From assembly GCF_020886115.1 (NCBI RefSeq), contig NZ_AP025185.1, forward strand, positions 2,108,001 through 2,172,000: a stretch of 64,000 nt of DNA, in the 5' to 3' direction. This stretch comes from Flavobacterium ammonificans. GTDB taxonomy: Bacteria; Bacteroidota; Bacteroidia; Flavobacteriales; Flavobacteriaceae. The notes beneath the pieces were generated by a model. The model searched no databases, was not told the DNA's origin, and worked only from the letters and a program-made list of their open reading frames with translations. Below, one piece after another: positions 1 through 7,366 of this stretch. Made by a program: the position numbers and the translations under genes. The stretch's first letter is position 1. Every line of letters starts with the position of its first letter.

Positions 1-2
1 GA

Positions 3-599
3 ATTGGATTTCGATTCATTGATACTGCTGGAATCCGAGAAACGAAAGATGTAGTGGAAAGCATTGGAATCCAAAAAACATTTGAAAAAATTGAACAAGC
101 GCAAGTGGTTCTTTATTTATTTGAAAGTTTAAAGTTTAAAGTTTCAGGTTCTGAATATATTACTGAAATTGAAAAAGTTAAAAACAAATATCCGCTTAAA
201 CCTCTAGTAATTGTAATCAATAAATCGGATTTAATTTCAGCTGAAGAAACACAAAGTTTGCTTCAACAACTTGAAAAATTACAGCTGAAACAAATTTTAA
301 TCTCAGCCAAACAAAAAACGGGTATTGACGAACTGAAAAACACCTTGCTTTCTTTTGTCAATACAGGTGCTTTGCGTAATAATGAAACGATTGTGACCAA
401 TACCCGTCATTATGATTCCTTACTCAAAGCTTTGGACGAAATTCAAAAAGTAAAATTTGGATTGGAATCCAACTTATCCAGTGATTTAATGGCTTTGGAT
501 ATTAAAGAAGCCTTGTATCATTTCGGATTGATTACAGGACAAGTGACTAATGATGAGTTACTTGGAAATATATTTGCTAATTTTTGTATCGGGAAATAA
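3..599 (+). CDS. mnmE: tRNA modification GTPase MnmE (3' part, 5' end outside window)
   Basis: C-terminal part of the GTPase that, with MnmG, installs the cmnm5U34 modification on wobble uridines of tRNA. The reading frame is open from the window edge. Visible are the G3 motif DTAG (about 10 residues in), the G4 motif NKSD and a G5-like SAK, which together mark the G domain inserted in the helical domain. The protein ends in FCIGK, the C-(I/L)-G-K tail whose cysteine is characteristic of MnmE. The TrmE N-terminal folate-binding domain lies upstream of the window. No sign of damage. Confidence 0.96.
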   Translation: MGFRFIDTAGIRETKDVVESIGIQKTFEKIEQAQVVLYLFESLKFKVSGSEYITEIEKVKNKYPLKPLVIVINKSDLISAEETQSLLQQLEKLQLKQILISAKQKTGIDELKNTLLSFVNTGALRNNETIVTNTRHYDSLLKALDEIQKVKFGLESNLSSDLMALDIKEALYHFGLITGQVTNDELLGNIFANFCIGK

Positions 600-628
600 A
601 AACCCTATTTTTGAATATAAATTCACTC

Positions 629-1348
629 ATGAAAAAATATTTTTTACATAACGGAACCGAAAGCTCTGGACCATTTAGTTTTGACGAATTGAGAGCTATG
701 AATATCACCAAAACCACTCCGGTTTGGTTTGAAGGAATGGAAAAATGGAAATATGCAAAAGATGTGGAAGAACTGTATGAATTAGTTGCCGTTACCCCAC
801 CACCATTTCAAGTAGAAGAAAAAAGTATTCCTCAACCAACTCAAACGACTCAAACGACTTCAAACGCTACGTTTCTGGGTTTGTCTAAAAATACATTTAT
901 TACGGTTATTGTCGTAATTGTTGTTGCTTCTACAATTGCTATCAATATTATTCAAAATAATCGAAGTGAAGAATTAGAAGCAAAAAATAAAAAAACAGAA
1001 ATTGAAAACAGACAATTTTTGTTACAACAAAAAGAAATAGAAGAACAAAAGAAATTAATCGAAGAACAACAATTAGCAGAAGAAGAACGGAATGCTAGAG
1101 ATAAAAAACAAGCTGCGATAGATCGTATTTCAGAAATTGAAAGCGAAATGGCCGTAATTAAAGATAATTTAGATACTGCTAAAGAAAAATTAGCAAAAGC
1201 TTCTAATTTCAAGGTATTACGAACATCCAATGAAAAATCAGAAGAAATAAAAAAGATACAATTGGAAATTGAATCGTTTGAAAAAGAATTAGAAGATTTA
1301 GAAGCCGAACAAAACCGATTGAATCTTGAATTGGATAAAATTAATTAA
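629..1348 (+). CDS. GYF-domain (GYF_2/DUF4339) membrane protein with coiled coil
   Basis: A 239-residue protein. Residues about 1-50 form a GYF_2-type domain (GPFSFDELRAM, TPVWFEGMEKWKYA), a small adaptor fold common in Bacteroidota. A Pro/Thr/Gln-rich linker follows, then one strongly hydrophobic segment at about residues 90-108 and a long Glu/Lys-rich coiled coil to the end. The expected topology is one transmembrane helix separating the GYF domain from the coiled coil. I chose ATG 629 over an upstream ATG at 584, because 584 lies inside the end of mnmE and the extra 15 residues do not resemble the domain. The function is unknown; a scaffolding or envelope role is only a guess. Confidence 0.8.
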   Translation: MKKYFLHNGTESSGPFSFDELRAMNITKTTPVWFEGMEKWKYAKDVEELYELVAVTPPPFQVEEKSIPQPTQTTQTTSNATFLGLSKNTFITVIVVIVVASTIAINIIQNNRSEELEAKNKKTEIENRQFLLQQKEIEEQKKLIEEQQLAEEERNARDKKQAAIDRISEIESEMAVIKDNLDTAKEKLAKASNFKVLRTSNEKSEEIKKIQLEIESFEKELEDLEAEQNRLNLELDKIN

Positions 1349-1349
1349 T

Positions 1350-1730
1350 CTAATTGTCGAAATAATCCCCATCCACATAGAACCATGCTCCATTTTCAAA
1401 TACAAAACGGGAATGTTCATGATGAATCTGTGATTGATTTTCATCATCTATAAAATACGCTTTAAATGTAACAGTAGTTGGTGTCACATTAGTAATTTCT
1501 AATCGTTGCCATTGATTTTGTGTTGCCCAATCTAAAATGTCTTGCTTTGAATAAAGTGCCTGATGTGAGGGGGCTGTAGTTGCAATTAAATAATCGGCTT
1601 CTTTTAGTACATAGGCTACATAACGTGAACGCATTAACGCCTCAGCGGTAGTGGCAGCTTGCGTTCCTTCAATAATGGGCTGACAACATTGATTAAATAA
1701 AACTCCTGAACCACAATAACAATTATCCAT
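1350..1730 (-). CDS. YchJ-like SEC-C motif protein
   Basis: A 126-residue protein of the YchJ/UPF0225 family. The N-terminus carries the SEC-C zinc-binding pattern (CYCGSG followed by QCC, giving CxCx8CC), and the rest matches the YchJ core with the motif AEALMRSRYVAYV. The C-terminal part (SRFVFENGAWFYVDGD) resembles the NTF2-like fold of the family. Biochemical function is not established. It is the last gene of a minus-strand cluster, 5 bases after the 73-codon gene upstream, and its stop almost touches the stop of the convergent GYF gene. Confidence 0.85.
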   Translation of the reverse strand: MDNCYCGSGVLFNQCCQPIIEGTQAATTAEALMRSRYVAYVLKEADYLIATTAPSHQALYSKQDILDWATQNQWQRLEITNVTPTTVTFKAYFIDDENQSQIHHEHSRFVFENGAWFYVDGDYFDN

Positions 1731-1735
1731 TAGTA

Positions 1736-1957
1736 TTAATTCAGTTCGTTAATTTTTTGATGCAATTGATTCAATAAGACTTGGTAGCGACTTATTTCAA
1801 TCAAATCAGCATCATCGTCAGAAAAATCAAGAAAATCATCCAGTTGCTGGCTAATTTCTACCAATTTATTATTGGCATCTTTACCGTTTTTGGCGGCAAT
1901 TAAATCAATTATTTTTTGCACTTCTTGTTGCAATAAATTAAAATCGTTCTGTTCCAT
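1736..1957 (-). CDS. small conserved-looking acidic helical protein
   Basis: A 73-residue protein, unrecognised. The sequence is rich in Leu, Gln, Asp and Asn, with an acidic patch (FSDDDADL) near residues 44-51 and heptad-like hydrophobic spacing, so it should be mostly helical and cytoplasmic. No signal peptide or membrane segment is visible. It sits tightly between two other minus-strand genes (3 and 5 base gaps), which supports real coding. The function is unknown. Confidence 0.65.
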   Translation of the reverse strand: MEQNDFNLLQQEVQKIIDLIAAKNGKDANNKLVEISQQLDDFLDFSDDDADLIEISRYQVLLNQLHQKINELN

Positions 1958-1960
1958 ATC

Positions 1961-2116
1961 TTAATTAGTTGTTTCGTCTTGCTTGTTAGCGTTAAATTGC
2001 TTGGTAATTTGCTTTAGCTTTTCTTTACGAGCCATGGCTGCTTTTTTGGCTTTGTCTTGCTCCTTGTGCAATTTGTCGTTATGCTTTTTGATATTTCTTT
2101 CGTTGTTTCTTCCCAT
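1961..2116 (-). CDS. 51-residue highly basic small protein
   Basis: A short reading frame that starts at the ATG whose complement is at 2114-2116 and ends at a TAA at 1961-1963. The product begins MGRNNERNIKKHNDKL and is dominated by Lys, Asn and Gln (KKAAMARKEKLKQ), with no hydrophobic segment. It fits exactly between the neighbouring genes, 7 bases after the upstream stop and 3 bases before the next start, which is the main argument that it is translated. It could bind nucleic acid or ribosomes, but no family is recognised. Confidence 0.6.
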   Translation of the reverse strand: MGRNNERNIKKHNDKLHKEQDKAKKAAMARKEKLKQITKQFNANKQDETTN

Positions 2117-2123
2117 GCTTTTG

Positions 2124-2669
2124 TTACAGTTGTTCTCGTTTTATTTCTTCCAACGACTTGTCCGTATAGATAAGTCCGTTAATAATCTTCATTCTTAAAT
2201 CGTCTATATCATCATACTCAAAATACTTTGCCCAAGAAGTTAGTTCGAATAAATTCCGAACTTGTTTGATTCTTTTAGCCGTTTCAAAACTCGTTCGAAG
2301 CACTGCTTTTTGATCGTAAGTAGGATTGTTTTTGTGTTGGTAATTTACCGTTTTCTTTTCGAAATTAGCTTGGAGATAATACAACTTATCTGTAGGATTA
2401 TCTGGATAAAAACTAGTCCAAAGCGCAAAACCTAATTTGTGTTTTGTAGGCGACTCCGGTTCCATTGGCTCTAATCGCCACTTACTATTAGCGAGTCTCC
2501 CCCAATGGTTTGACAATCGGTACATTCCTTGCTTGGTATAATAATACGAACTTCCCGCCTTACTTTCATACTGAACGGACAATCCTTCAATAGCAGTAAG
2601 TGGTAATTCGTCAAAAACACAAAAGGTGTTTTTAAACGCATTAGGACTTGGACGAAATTGATTTGTCAT
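2124..2669 (-). CDS. hypothetical protein, first gene of minus-strand cluster
   Basis: A 181-residue protein without a recognised family. There is no signal peptide or membrane helix. The middle (YYYTKQGMYRLSNHWGRLANSKWRLEP) is rich in aromatic and basic residues and is followed by an alternating pattern suggesting a small beta-rich domain; the C-terminal third is helical (SFETAKRIKQVRNLFELTSWAKYFEYDD). It leads a four-gene run with the 51-, 73- and 126-residue genes. A promoter element TACTTTTG lies only 4 bases upstream of the ATG. Confidence 0.7.
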   Translation of the reverse strand: MTNQFRPSPNAFKNTFCVFDELPLTAIEGLSVQYESKAGSSYYYTKQGMYRLSNHWGRLANSKWRLEPMEPESPTKHKLGFALWTSFYPDNPTDKLYYLQANFEKKTVNYQHKNNPTYDQKAVLRTSFETAKRIKQVRNLFELTSWAKYFEYDDIDDLRMKIINGLIYTDKSLEEIKREQL

Positions 2670-2673
2670 GCTG

Positions 2674-2681
2674 CAAAAGTA
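2674..2681 (-). promoter_or_regulatory. TAnnTTTG -7 element, probably leaderless transcript
   Basis: On the minus strand the sequence reads TACTTTTG, a perfect Bacteroidota -7 element, followed after only 4 bases by the ATG of the 181-residue gene. Transcription would start at or next to the start codon. I did not find a clear -33 TTG. Confidence 0.55.
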
Positions 2682-2757
2682 AGTAGAATCTGCTTTTCAG
2701 CCTAAACAAACAATAATTGATTAAGTTTGCAGTCTAAAAATTACTAAATTTAAGATT

Positions 2758-3003
2758 ATGTCTAAATCTTCTCATGATAAAATGCTTCAAAAAGGAGTTT
2801 TTACAGGAATAATGGAACAGGATGAAAATGGCAACTACTTTTGTGGCGAATACCTTTTGGACTATAAATTAGCTACATCTAATCATGCTATTGGTGATTG
2901 GATCACTATTAAATCAGTTATCGAAAATCCGAGTGACATCAGCTATAACAAATATCCGAAGAAATCGAAAAACTTTGATAAAGCCAATTACAAAGAGGAA
3001 TAG
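2758..3003 (+). CDS. small hypothetical protein
   Basis: An 81-residue protein, unrecognised. It is soluble, with a hydrophilic C-terminus rich in Lys and Asn (YNKYPKKSKNFDKANYKEE). A TAAGTTTG promoter element at 2722-2729 lies 28 bases upstream of the ATG, which supports an expressed single gene. The segment GDWITIKSVIENPSDI looks like a small beta-sheet unit. The function is unknown. Confidence 0.6.
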   Translation: MSKSSHDKMLQKGVFTGIMEQDENGNYFCGEYLLDYKLATSNHAIGDWITIKSVIENPSDISYNKYPKKSKNFDKANYKEE

Positions 3004-3149
3004 CATTCGCCAAACCCCTCTTCTATGTAAGAATATTTATTGGTCCAAACCGAAAACTTAAAAAAAAGTGTACCTTTGCAAAAAATTTGTCGATTTTGGA
3101 TCTAATTTCCATTACAAACAAACTAAACGACAAATAGTTATTTTTATTT

Positions 3150-3590
3150 ATGAAAAAAATAGTTGAATACCGCAAGTTATTAAATGTTGACAAAAATGTC
3201 GATTTAAAAGATTTAAAAACCATTTATCGCAATGCGATGAAAGATGCACATCCTGATAAATTTCAAGGTGATGAAGATGGTTTAAAAGCGGCTGAAGAAA
3301 ATAGTAAGTTAATCATTGAGGCGTACCACTTTTTAGTAAGTATTAATCCTGAAACGATTAAACAAAACATGCCAGAATACACTGAGACTATTACAACATC
3401 AACCATTACTGATTATAAATTTGTGGATGGTAGATTAATCATCAACTTTTCTAACGGAAGTGTTTATGAATACATAAGTGTACCAAAAGCAACTTACGTA
3501 AAAATGGTCAATGCTGATTCTCCGGGACGTTTTGCTAAAAGACATATCCTAAATAATTTTACTTGGAGAAAAACCATTAACCAAGATTAA
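3150..3590 (+). CDS. J-domain plus KTSC-domain protein
   Basis: A 146-residue two-domain protein. Residues about 4-62 resemble a short J domain with the HPD tripeptide at residues 34-36, the motif that stimulates the ATPase of DnaK. Residues about 82-142 match a KTSC domain (FSNGSVYEYISVPKATYVKMVNADSPGRFAKRHI), a small domain of unknown role often found alone or with RNA-processing proteins. A TACCTTTG promoter element is at 3071-3078, and a strong terminator follows the stop. It is likely a specialised Hsp70 co-chaperone; the substrate is unknown. Confidence 0.8.
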   Translation: MKKIVEYRKLLNVDKNVDLKDLKTIYRNAMKDAHPDKFQGDEDGLKAAEENSKLIIEAYHFLVSINPETIKQNMPEYTETITTSTITDYKFVDGRLIINFSNGSVYEYISVPKATYVKMVNADSPGRFAKRHILNNFTWRKTINQD

Positions 3591-3601
3591 TACAACGTTT
3601 T

Positions 3602-3632
3602 AAAAAAGCACACTGAATAGTGTGCTTTTTTT
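3602..3632 (+). terminator. Rho-independent terminator after the J/KTSC gene
   Basis: Perfect 12-bp stem (AAAAAAGCACAC with GTGTGCTTTTTT) around a 6-base loop, followed by a run of T. It starts 11 bases after the stop codon. Confidence 0.88.
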
Positions 3633-3782
3633 ATTCTAATTATTTGAAAATTAAGAAAATACCCTCTTATATCCTCAAATTAAAACCCAAAAACTAACTA
3701 TAACAAAAATTTAGGTGCAAAAAGTGGTTATAATTTATAATTTTAAATACTTTTGCCACTTAAATCATTTAACAAAATCGAA

Positions 3783-4943
3783 ATGAAAAAAATAATTTTA
3801 TTACTTTCTGCAGCTTTAGTAATTGTTGCTTGTAGCAAAGTTGGAAAAGGAGAATACATGATTTCTGGTACAGCAAAGGGAATTGAAAACGGAAAAACGA
3901 TTATCCTTGAAACACAAGATGAAACAGGAATGCTTATTGCTAAAGATACTGTGAAGGTAGAAAATGGTAAATTTGAAATGAATGGTAAAATTACTGAACC
4001 TGCATTTTATACCATTAAAGTGGAAGGTGCTCAAGCTCCTATTCCTTTTATCTTAGAAGAAGGTGAAGAAGTTACTATTGAAGTGAACAAAGATAGTATC
4101 CAAAAATCAAAAGTTTCAGGAACTTACAATAATGATGAGTATGTGAAATTTACTGAAGAGCTTACTAAAATTCAAAAGAAATTAGTTGATTTTCAAACTA
4201 AAAACACACCAGCTATGCAAGCGGCTCAGCAGTCTAAAGATACTGTTGCAATCAACAAATTAATGCAAGAATTTGGAAAAATTCAAGAAGAGGTTGGAGT
4301 AACTACTAAAGCTAAATATTTGGCTTATGCTGAAAGTCATCCAAAATCATTCATTTCAGTTCTTATTTTACAAGGAATGTTAAATGATCCAAGTACTGAC
4401 ATCAAAAAGGCAGAAGCCATGTTCAATGAGTTTGAAGAAAAATTGCAAAACTCAAAACCTGGTAAAGCAGTAAAAGAAGCTTTAGCAAGACTAAAAGGAG
4501 GACCTACTGCGGCACCTTCTATGGGCGGTGCTAAATGAAGAGCGGATTTTTCTGCACCTAATCCTGCAGGAAAAGTTATTTCTTTAAAAGAAAGTTTAGG
4601 TAAAATCACTATTGTCGATTTCTGGGCGTCTTGGTGCGGTCCTTGTCGAAAAGAAAATCCTAACATGGTAGCTTTGTATAAAGAGTTTCATGGCAAAGGT
4701 TTAAATATCGTTGGAGTTTCCTTAGACAAAGAGGCGAAAGCTTGGAAAGAAGCAATTGCAAAAGACCAATTGAACTGGATTCATGTATCGAATTTAAAGT
4801 TTTGGGATGAACCGATAGCTAAACAATACAATGTGGAATCGATTCCAGCTACCTTCATTTTAGACGCTACTGGTAAAGTAGTTGCAAAAGATCTTAGAGG
4901 AGTAGAATTGCGCAATAAAATTGCCGAACTTTTGTCTAAATAA
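3783..4943 (+). pseudogene. TlpA/ResA-like thiol-disulfide oxidoreductase lipoprotein, interrupted by an in-frame TGA
   Basis: The 387-codon frame encodes a lipoprotein signal (lipobox VIVAC, Cys at about residue 17), a DUF4369 domain at about residues 25-130, a helical linker, and a C-terminal thioredoxin-fold domain with the active site WCGPC near residue 285. Codon 252 is TGA (4536-4538), between linker and thioredoxin domain, and the same frame continues without a shift through the catalytic domain to the TAA at 4943. The second half has no usable start before the active site; the next ATG (4665) lies after WCGPC. Family members use the reducing site for disulfide reduction outside the cytoplasm, often for cytochrome c maturation or oxidative stress. 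The gene may be a recent nonsense allele, a base error, or a readthrough case. I chose ATG 3783 because it directly precedes the signal peptide. Confidence 0.85.
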
Positions 4944-4968
4944 AGGTTGGCATCAATCAAATATAAAG

Positions 4969-4994
4969 AATCTCCTTAACGGGAGATTTTTTTA
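4969..4994 (+). terminator. Rho-independent terminator after the TlpA-like gene
   Basis: 7-bp stem AATCTCC/GGAGATT with a 6-base loop and a run of seven T, beginning 25 bases after the stop codon. Confidence 0.8.
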
Positions 4995-5028
4995 TTTAAT
5001 TCACTTCCAATAGGTTAAAAATAATGCT

Positions 5029-5072
5029 GAAATTAAGTGTTATTTTAATTGAAATTAAGTGTTATTTTAATT
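5029..5072 (+). repeat. 22-bp perfect tandem duplication upstream of tRNA-Tyr
   Basis: Two exact head-to-tail copies (5029-5050 and 5051-5072) of an AT-rich 22-mer beginning GAAATTAAGTG. The downstream copy ends at the first bases of the -33 TTTG of the tRNA promoter, so the duplication doubles the sequence immediately upstream of that promoter. Confidence 0.9.
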
Positions 5073-5101
5073 TGGAAACATCAAAACAGTTTATATATTT
5101 G
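5071..5101 (+). promoter_or_regulatory. Bacteroidota-type promoter of tRNA-Tyr
   Basis: TTTG at 5071-5074 and TATATTTG at 5094-5101, separated by 19 bases, match the TTTG/TAnnTTTG consensus of this phylum. Transcription would start near 5105, giving a 5' leader of about 37 bases before the mature tRNA. Confidence 0.75.
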
Positions 5102-5141
5102 CAACCGCTTAGACAAACACATACGGCCAAGTCTAGGAAAT

Positions 5142-5222
5142 GGGGAGATACTCAAGCGGCCAACGAGGGCAGACTGTAAATCTGCTGTGAAAACTTCGCA
5201 GGTTCGAATCCTGCTCTCCCCA
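5142..5222 (+). tRNA. tRNA-Tyr (anticodon GTA)
   Basis: The acceptor stem GGGGAGA pairs with TCTCCCC, with discriminator A at 5222. The anticodon loop reads CTGTAAA with anticodon GTA at 5175-5177, and the T arm contains GGTTCGAATCC. The long variable arm makes it a class II tRNA, as expected for bacterial tRNA-Tyr. The CCA end is not encoded. It is a single gene with its own promoter and terminator. Confidence 0.96.
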
Positions 5223-5231
5223 CTTTTTTTT

Positions 5232-5262
5232 AATGACCTTAATCTAAGGTCATTTTTTTTTG
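5232..5262 (+). terminator. terminator of the tRNA-Tyr transcript
   Basis: Perfect 9-bp stem AATGACCTT/AAGGTCATT, 5-base loop, followed by eight or more T. Confidence 0.85.
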
Positions 5263-5418
5263 TTATTAATTATTAAACACCCTAATAATTTAGTTTTTAA
5301 TTTTTCCTTCTATTAACTATCAACAAACGATTTAACTTAATCCATTTCATTTTTTTGCTTTTCTAAACTAATGACTAAAATTAAATGTTAGTTTTGCAAT
5401 TTAAACCCAATATTATCT

Positions 5419-6615
5419 ATGAGGTATTTTATTTTACTATTTATTTCACTTAATCTTTTTTCTCAAACCGATTCAATCCCCAAAAAACAGATTGATTTAC
5501 CAAAAAAATGGTACGAAACATTTTCAATAAGAGGTTATACGCAAATTAGATACAATAGACTTCTTGAAACTAATGAAAATTTATCATGTGAACAATGTGA
5601 TCGATCATGGGGAAAAGACGGTGGTTTTTTTATGAGACGAATGCGAGTAATTTTATTCGGACAAATAAATAAAAATGTTTATTTCTATATTCAACCAGAC
5701 TTCGCGAGCAGTCCCTCTGCTGACAGATTACATTTTGGACAAATTAGAGATGCTTATTTTGATGTTGGAATAGACTCCGATAATGAATACCGATTTAGAA
5801 TCGGACAAAGTAAAATCCCTTATGGGTTTGAAAATATGCAGTCTAGTCAAAATAGAATTCCACTTGATCGAAATGATGCGTTAAACAGTGCTGTATCTAA
5901 TGAAAGAGATTTAGGTGTATTTTTTTATTGGGCGCCAAAAAAAAAGAGAAAATTATTTTCAGAATTAGTAAATGATGGATTGAAAGGCAGCGGTGATTAT
6001 GGAATTTTTGCTTTTGGAGTATTTAATGGTCAAACCGCTAACAATCCTGAATTAAACAATAAACCACATGTTGTTTCAAGAATCACCTATCCATTTCAAT
6101 TAAAAAAACAAATAGTAGAACTTAGCTTGCAAGCCTATTCAGGAACTTATACATTACCAAAGTCAAATATTTCATCACAAGTAAAAACAAATTCTGATCT
6201 TGGTTACAAAGACGAACGAGTTGCTGCAAGTTTTATTTTATATCCAAAACCATTCGGGATTCAAACGGAATACACCATAGGAAGAGGACCTGAATTTAAT
6301 AAGAATACTGATTCAATTGATTTAACTTCTTTACATGGAGGATATATTACTACTAGTTATTTACTCAAAATAAAAAAACAAGTATTAATTCCATTTTTAA
6401 GATATCAATATTATGATGGTGGAAAAAAACATGAAAGAGATGCTCGTAGTTATAATGTTAAAGAATTTGAACTTGGTGCAGAATGGCAAGTAAATAAAAA
6501 CTTTGAATTGGTTGTAAATTATACCAACTCAAACCGACGATTTGAAGATTTTACAAGACAAGATAATCTACAAAAAGGAGGTTTAGTTCGTATTCAAGCA
6601 CAAGTCAATTTTTAA
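5419..6615 (+). CDS. outer-membrane porin, phosphate-selective O/P type
   Basis: A 398-residue protein with a short signal peptide (MRYFILLFISLNLFSQT) and the amphipathic strand pattern of a beta-barrel, ending in the aromatic terminal residue expected for outer-membrane insertion (RIQAQVNF). The regions GYTQIRYNRLLETN, GFFMRRMRVILFGQINKNVYFYIQPDFA and YRFRIGQSKIPYGFENMQSSQNRIPLDRNDA are typical of the OprO/OprP porin family. It would form a passive channel, perhaps anion-selective; the substrate cannot be read from sequence. A TAGTTTTG element at 5389-5396 is a likely promoter. Its stop abuts the stop of the convergent rhomboid gene. Confidence 0.85.
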   Translation: MRYFILLFISLNLFSQTDSIPKKQIDLPKKWYETFSIRGYTQIRYNRLLETNENLSCEQCDRSWGKDGGFFMRRMRVILFGQINKNVYFYIQPDFASSPSADRLHFGQIRDAYFDVGIDSDNEYRFRIGQSKIPYGFENMQSSQNRIPLDRNDALNSAVSNERDLGVFFYWAPKKKRKLFSELVNDGLKGSGDYGIFAFGVFNGQTANNPELNNKPHVVSRITYPFQLKKQIVELSLQAYSGTYTLPKSNISSQVKTNSDLGYKDERVAASFILYPKPFGIQTEYTIGRGPEFNKNTDSIDLTSLHGGYITTSYLLKIKKQVLIPFLRYQYYDGGKKHERDARSYNVKEFELGAEWQVNKNFELVVNYTNSNRRFEDFTRQDNLQKGGLVRIQAQVNF

Positions 6616-7254
6616 TTACAACTTTCCTAAACGCTGCAATAGAAATAGCACAATGATTGGAATCGTTAACAAAATGACCATTAAGGTATGATCTACTAGT
6701 AATTGTGGTTGTTCAATCAATGTAATGACATAACCACCAACAGCTCCTCCAAAGTGTGCTGAATGTCCAATGTTATCATTTTGAGATTTCATTCCGTAAA
6801 TAGAATACAGTAAGTACAAAATTCCGAATAAGTAAGCTGGTATAGGAATTATAAAGAAAAGCCCCAACATCATGTCGGGTTGCAATAGAATAGCAGAATA
6901 TAAGACACCTGTGACTGCGCCAGATGCTCCGACAGCGCGATAATTATAATCGTTTTTTTTGAAAACATAAGTCAATAAGTTTCCGAAAATCAAACTACCC
7001 ATATAGATCAGTATAAAAGTCCAATTGCCCATATAGGCTAAAACTAAAGGCGCAAAAAACCAAAGCGTCAACATATTTAATAATAGGTGCGTCATATCGA
7101 CATGGAGAAAACCTGAAGAAATCATCCTAATTTGCTCTCCTTTTTGAATGCTTCCCAAATGAAACTCAAACTTTCTAAAAAAACTGGTATCGTTAAACCC
7201 TTTGTAGCTAATCAAAACTGTAACAGCGATGACTATAATTAAAATCACGTTCAT
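6616..7254 (-). CDS. rhomboid family intramembrane serine protease
   Basis: A 212-residue, six-helix membrane protein. The catalytic serine lies in GASG (Ser111), and the partner histidine is in HSAHFGG (His167). The conserved HxxxxHxxxN-like segment HVDMTHLLLNM, near residues 51-61 in the second helix, matches the rhomboid fold. These proteases cut transmembrane substrates within the bilayer; the substrates in this lineage are unknown. It is a single gene, convergent with the porin. Confidence 0.9.
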   Translation of the reverse strand: MNVILIIVIAVTVLISYKGFNDTSFFRKFEFHLGSIQKGEQIRMISSGFLHVDMTHLLLNMLTLWFFAPLVLAYMGNWTFILIYMGSLIFGNLLTYVFKKNDYNYRAVGASGAVTGVLYSAILLQPDMMLGLFFIIPIPAYLFGILYLLYSIYGMKSQNDNIGHSAHFGGAVGGYVITLIEQPQLLVDHTLMVILLTIPIIVLFLLQRLGKL

Positions 7255-7366
7255 AAATTATCGTTTATCGTATGGGTAAAGATAGTCATTCAGTTAAAAT
7301 GAAGTTGTTACTGTTTTAGTTAAAATTTTCATTTTTTTTTGAATTATATTTGTCAAAAATTACCCG

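Noticed and set aside
1983..2198. 71-codon plus-strand frame opposite the small basic gene
   Set aside because: Antisense hydrophobic frame produced by a Lys-rich gene on the other strand; no promoter or family match.
4536..4538. TGA as selenocysteine codon
   Set aside because: It lies in a linker, not in the active site, no SECIS-like hairpin is evident, and the real active site is an intact WCGPC.
4337..4666. 109-codon minus-strand frame opposite the oxidoreductase
   Set aside because: Antisense shadow of the interrupted gene; the sense frame carries recognisable domains.
5049..5276. 75-codon frame across the tRNA-Tyr region
   Set aside because: It runs through the tRNA promoter, tRNA gene and terminator; composition is not protein-like.
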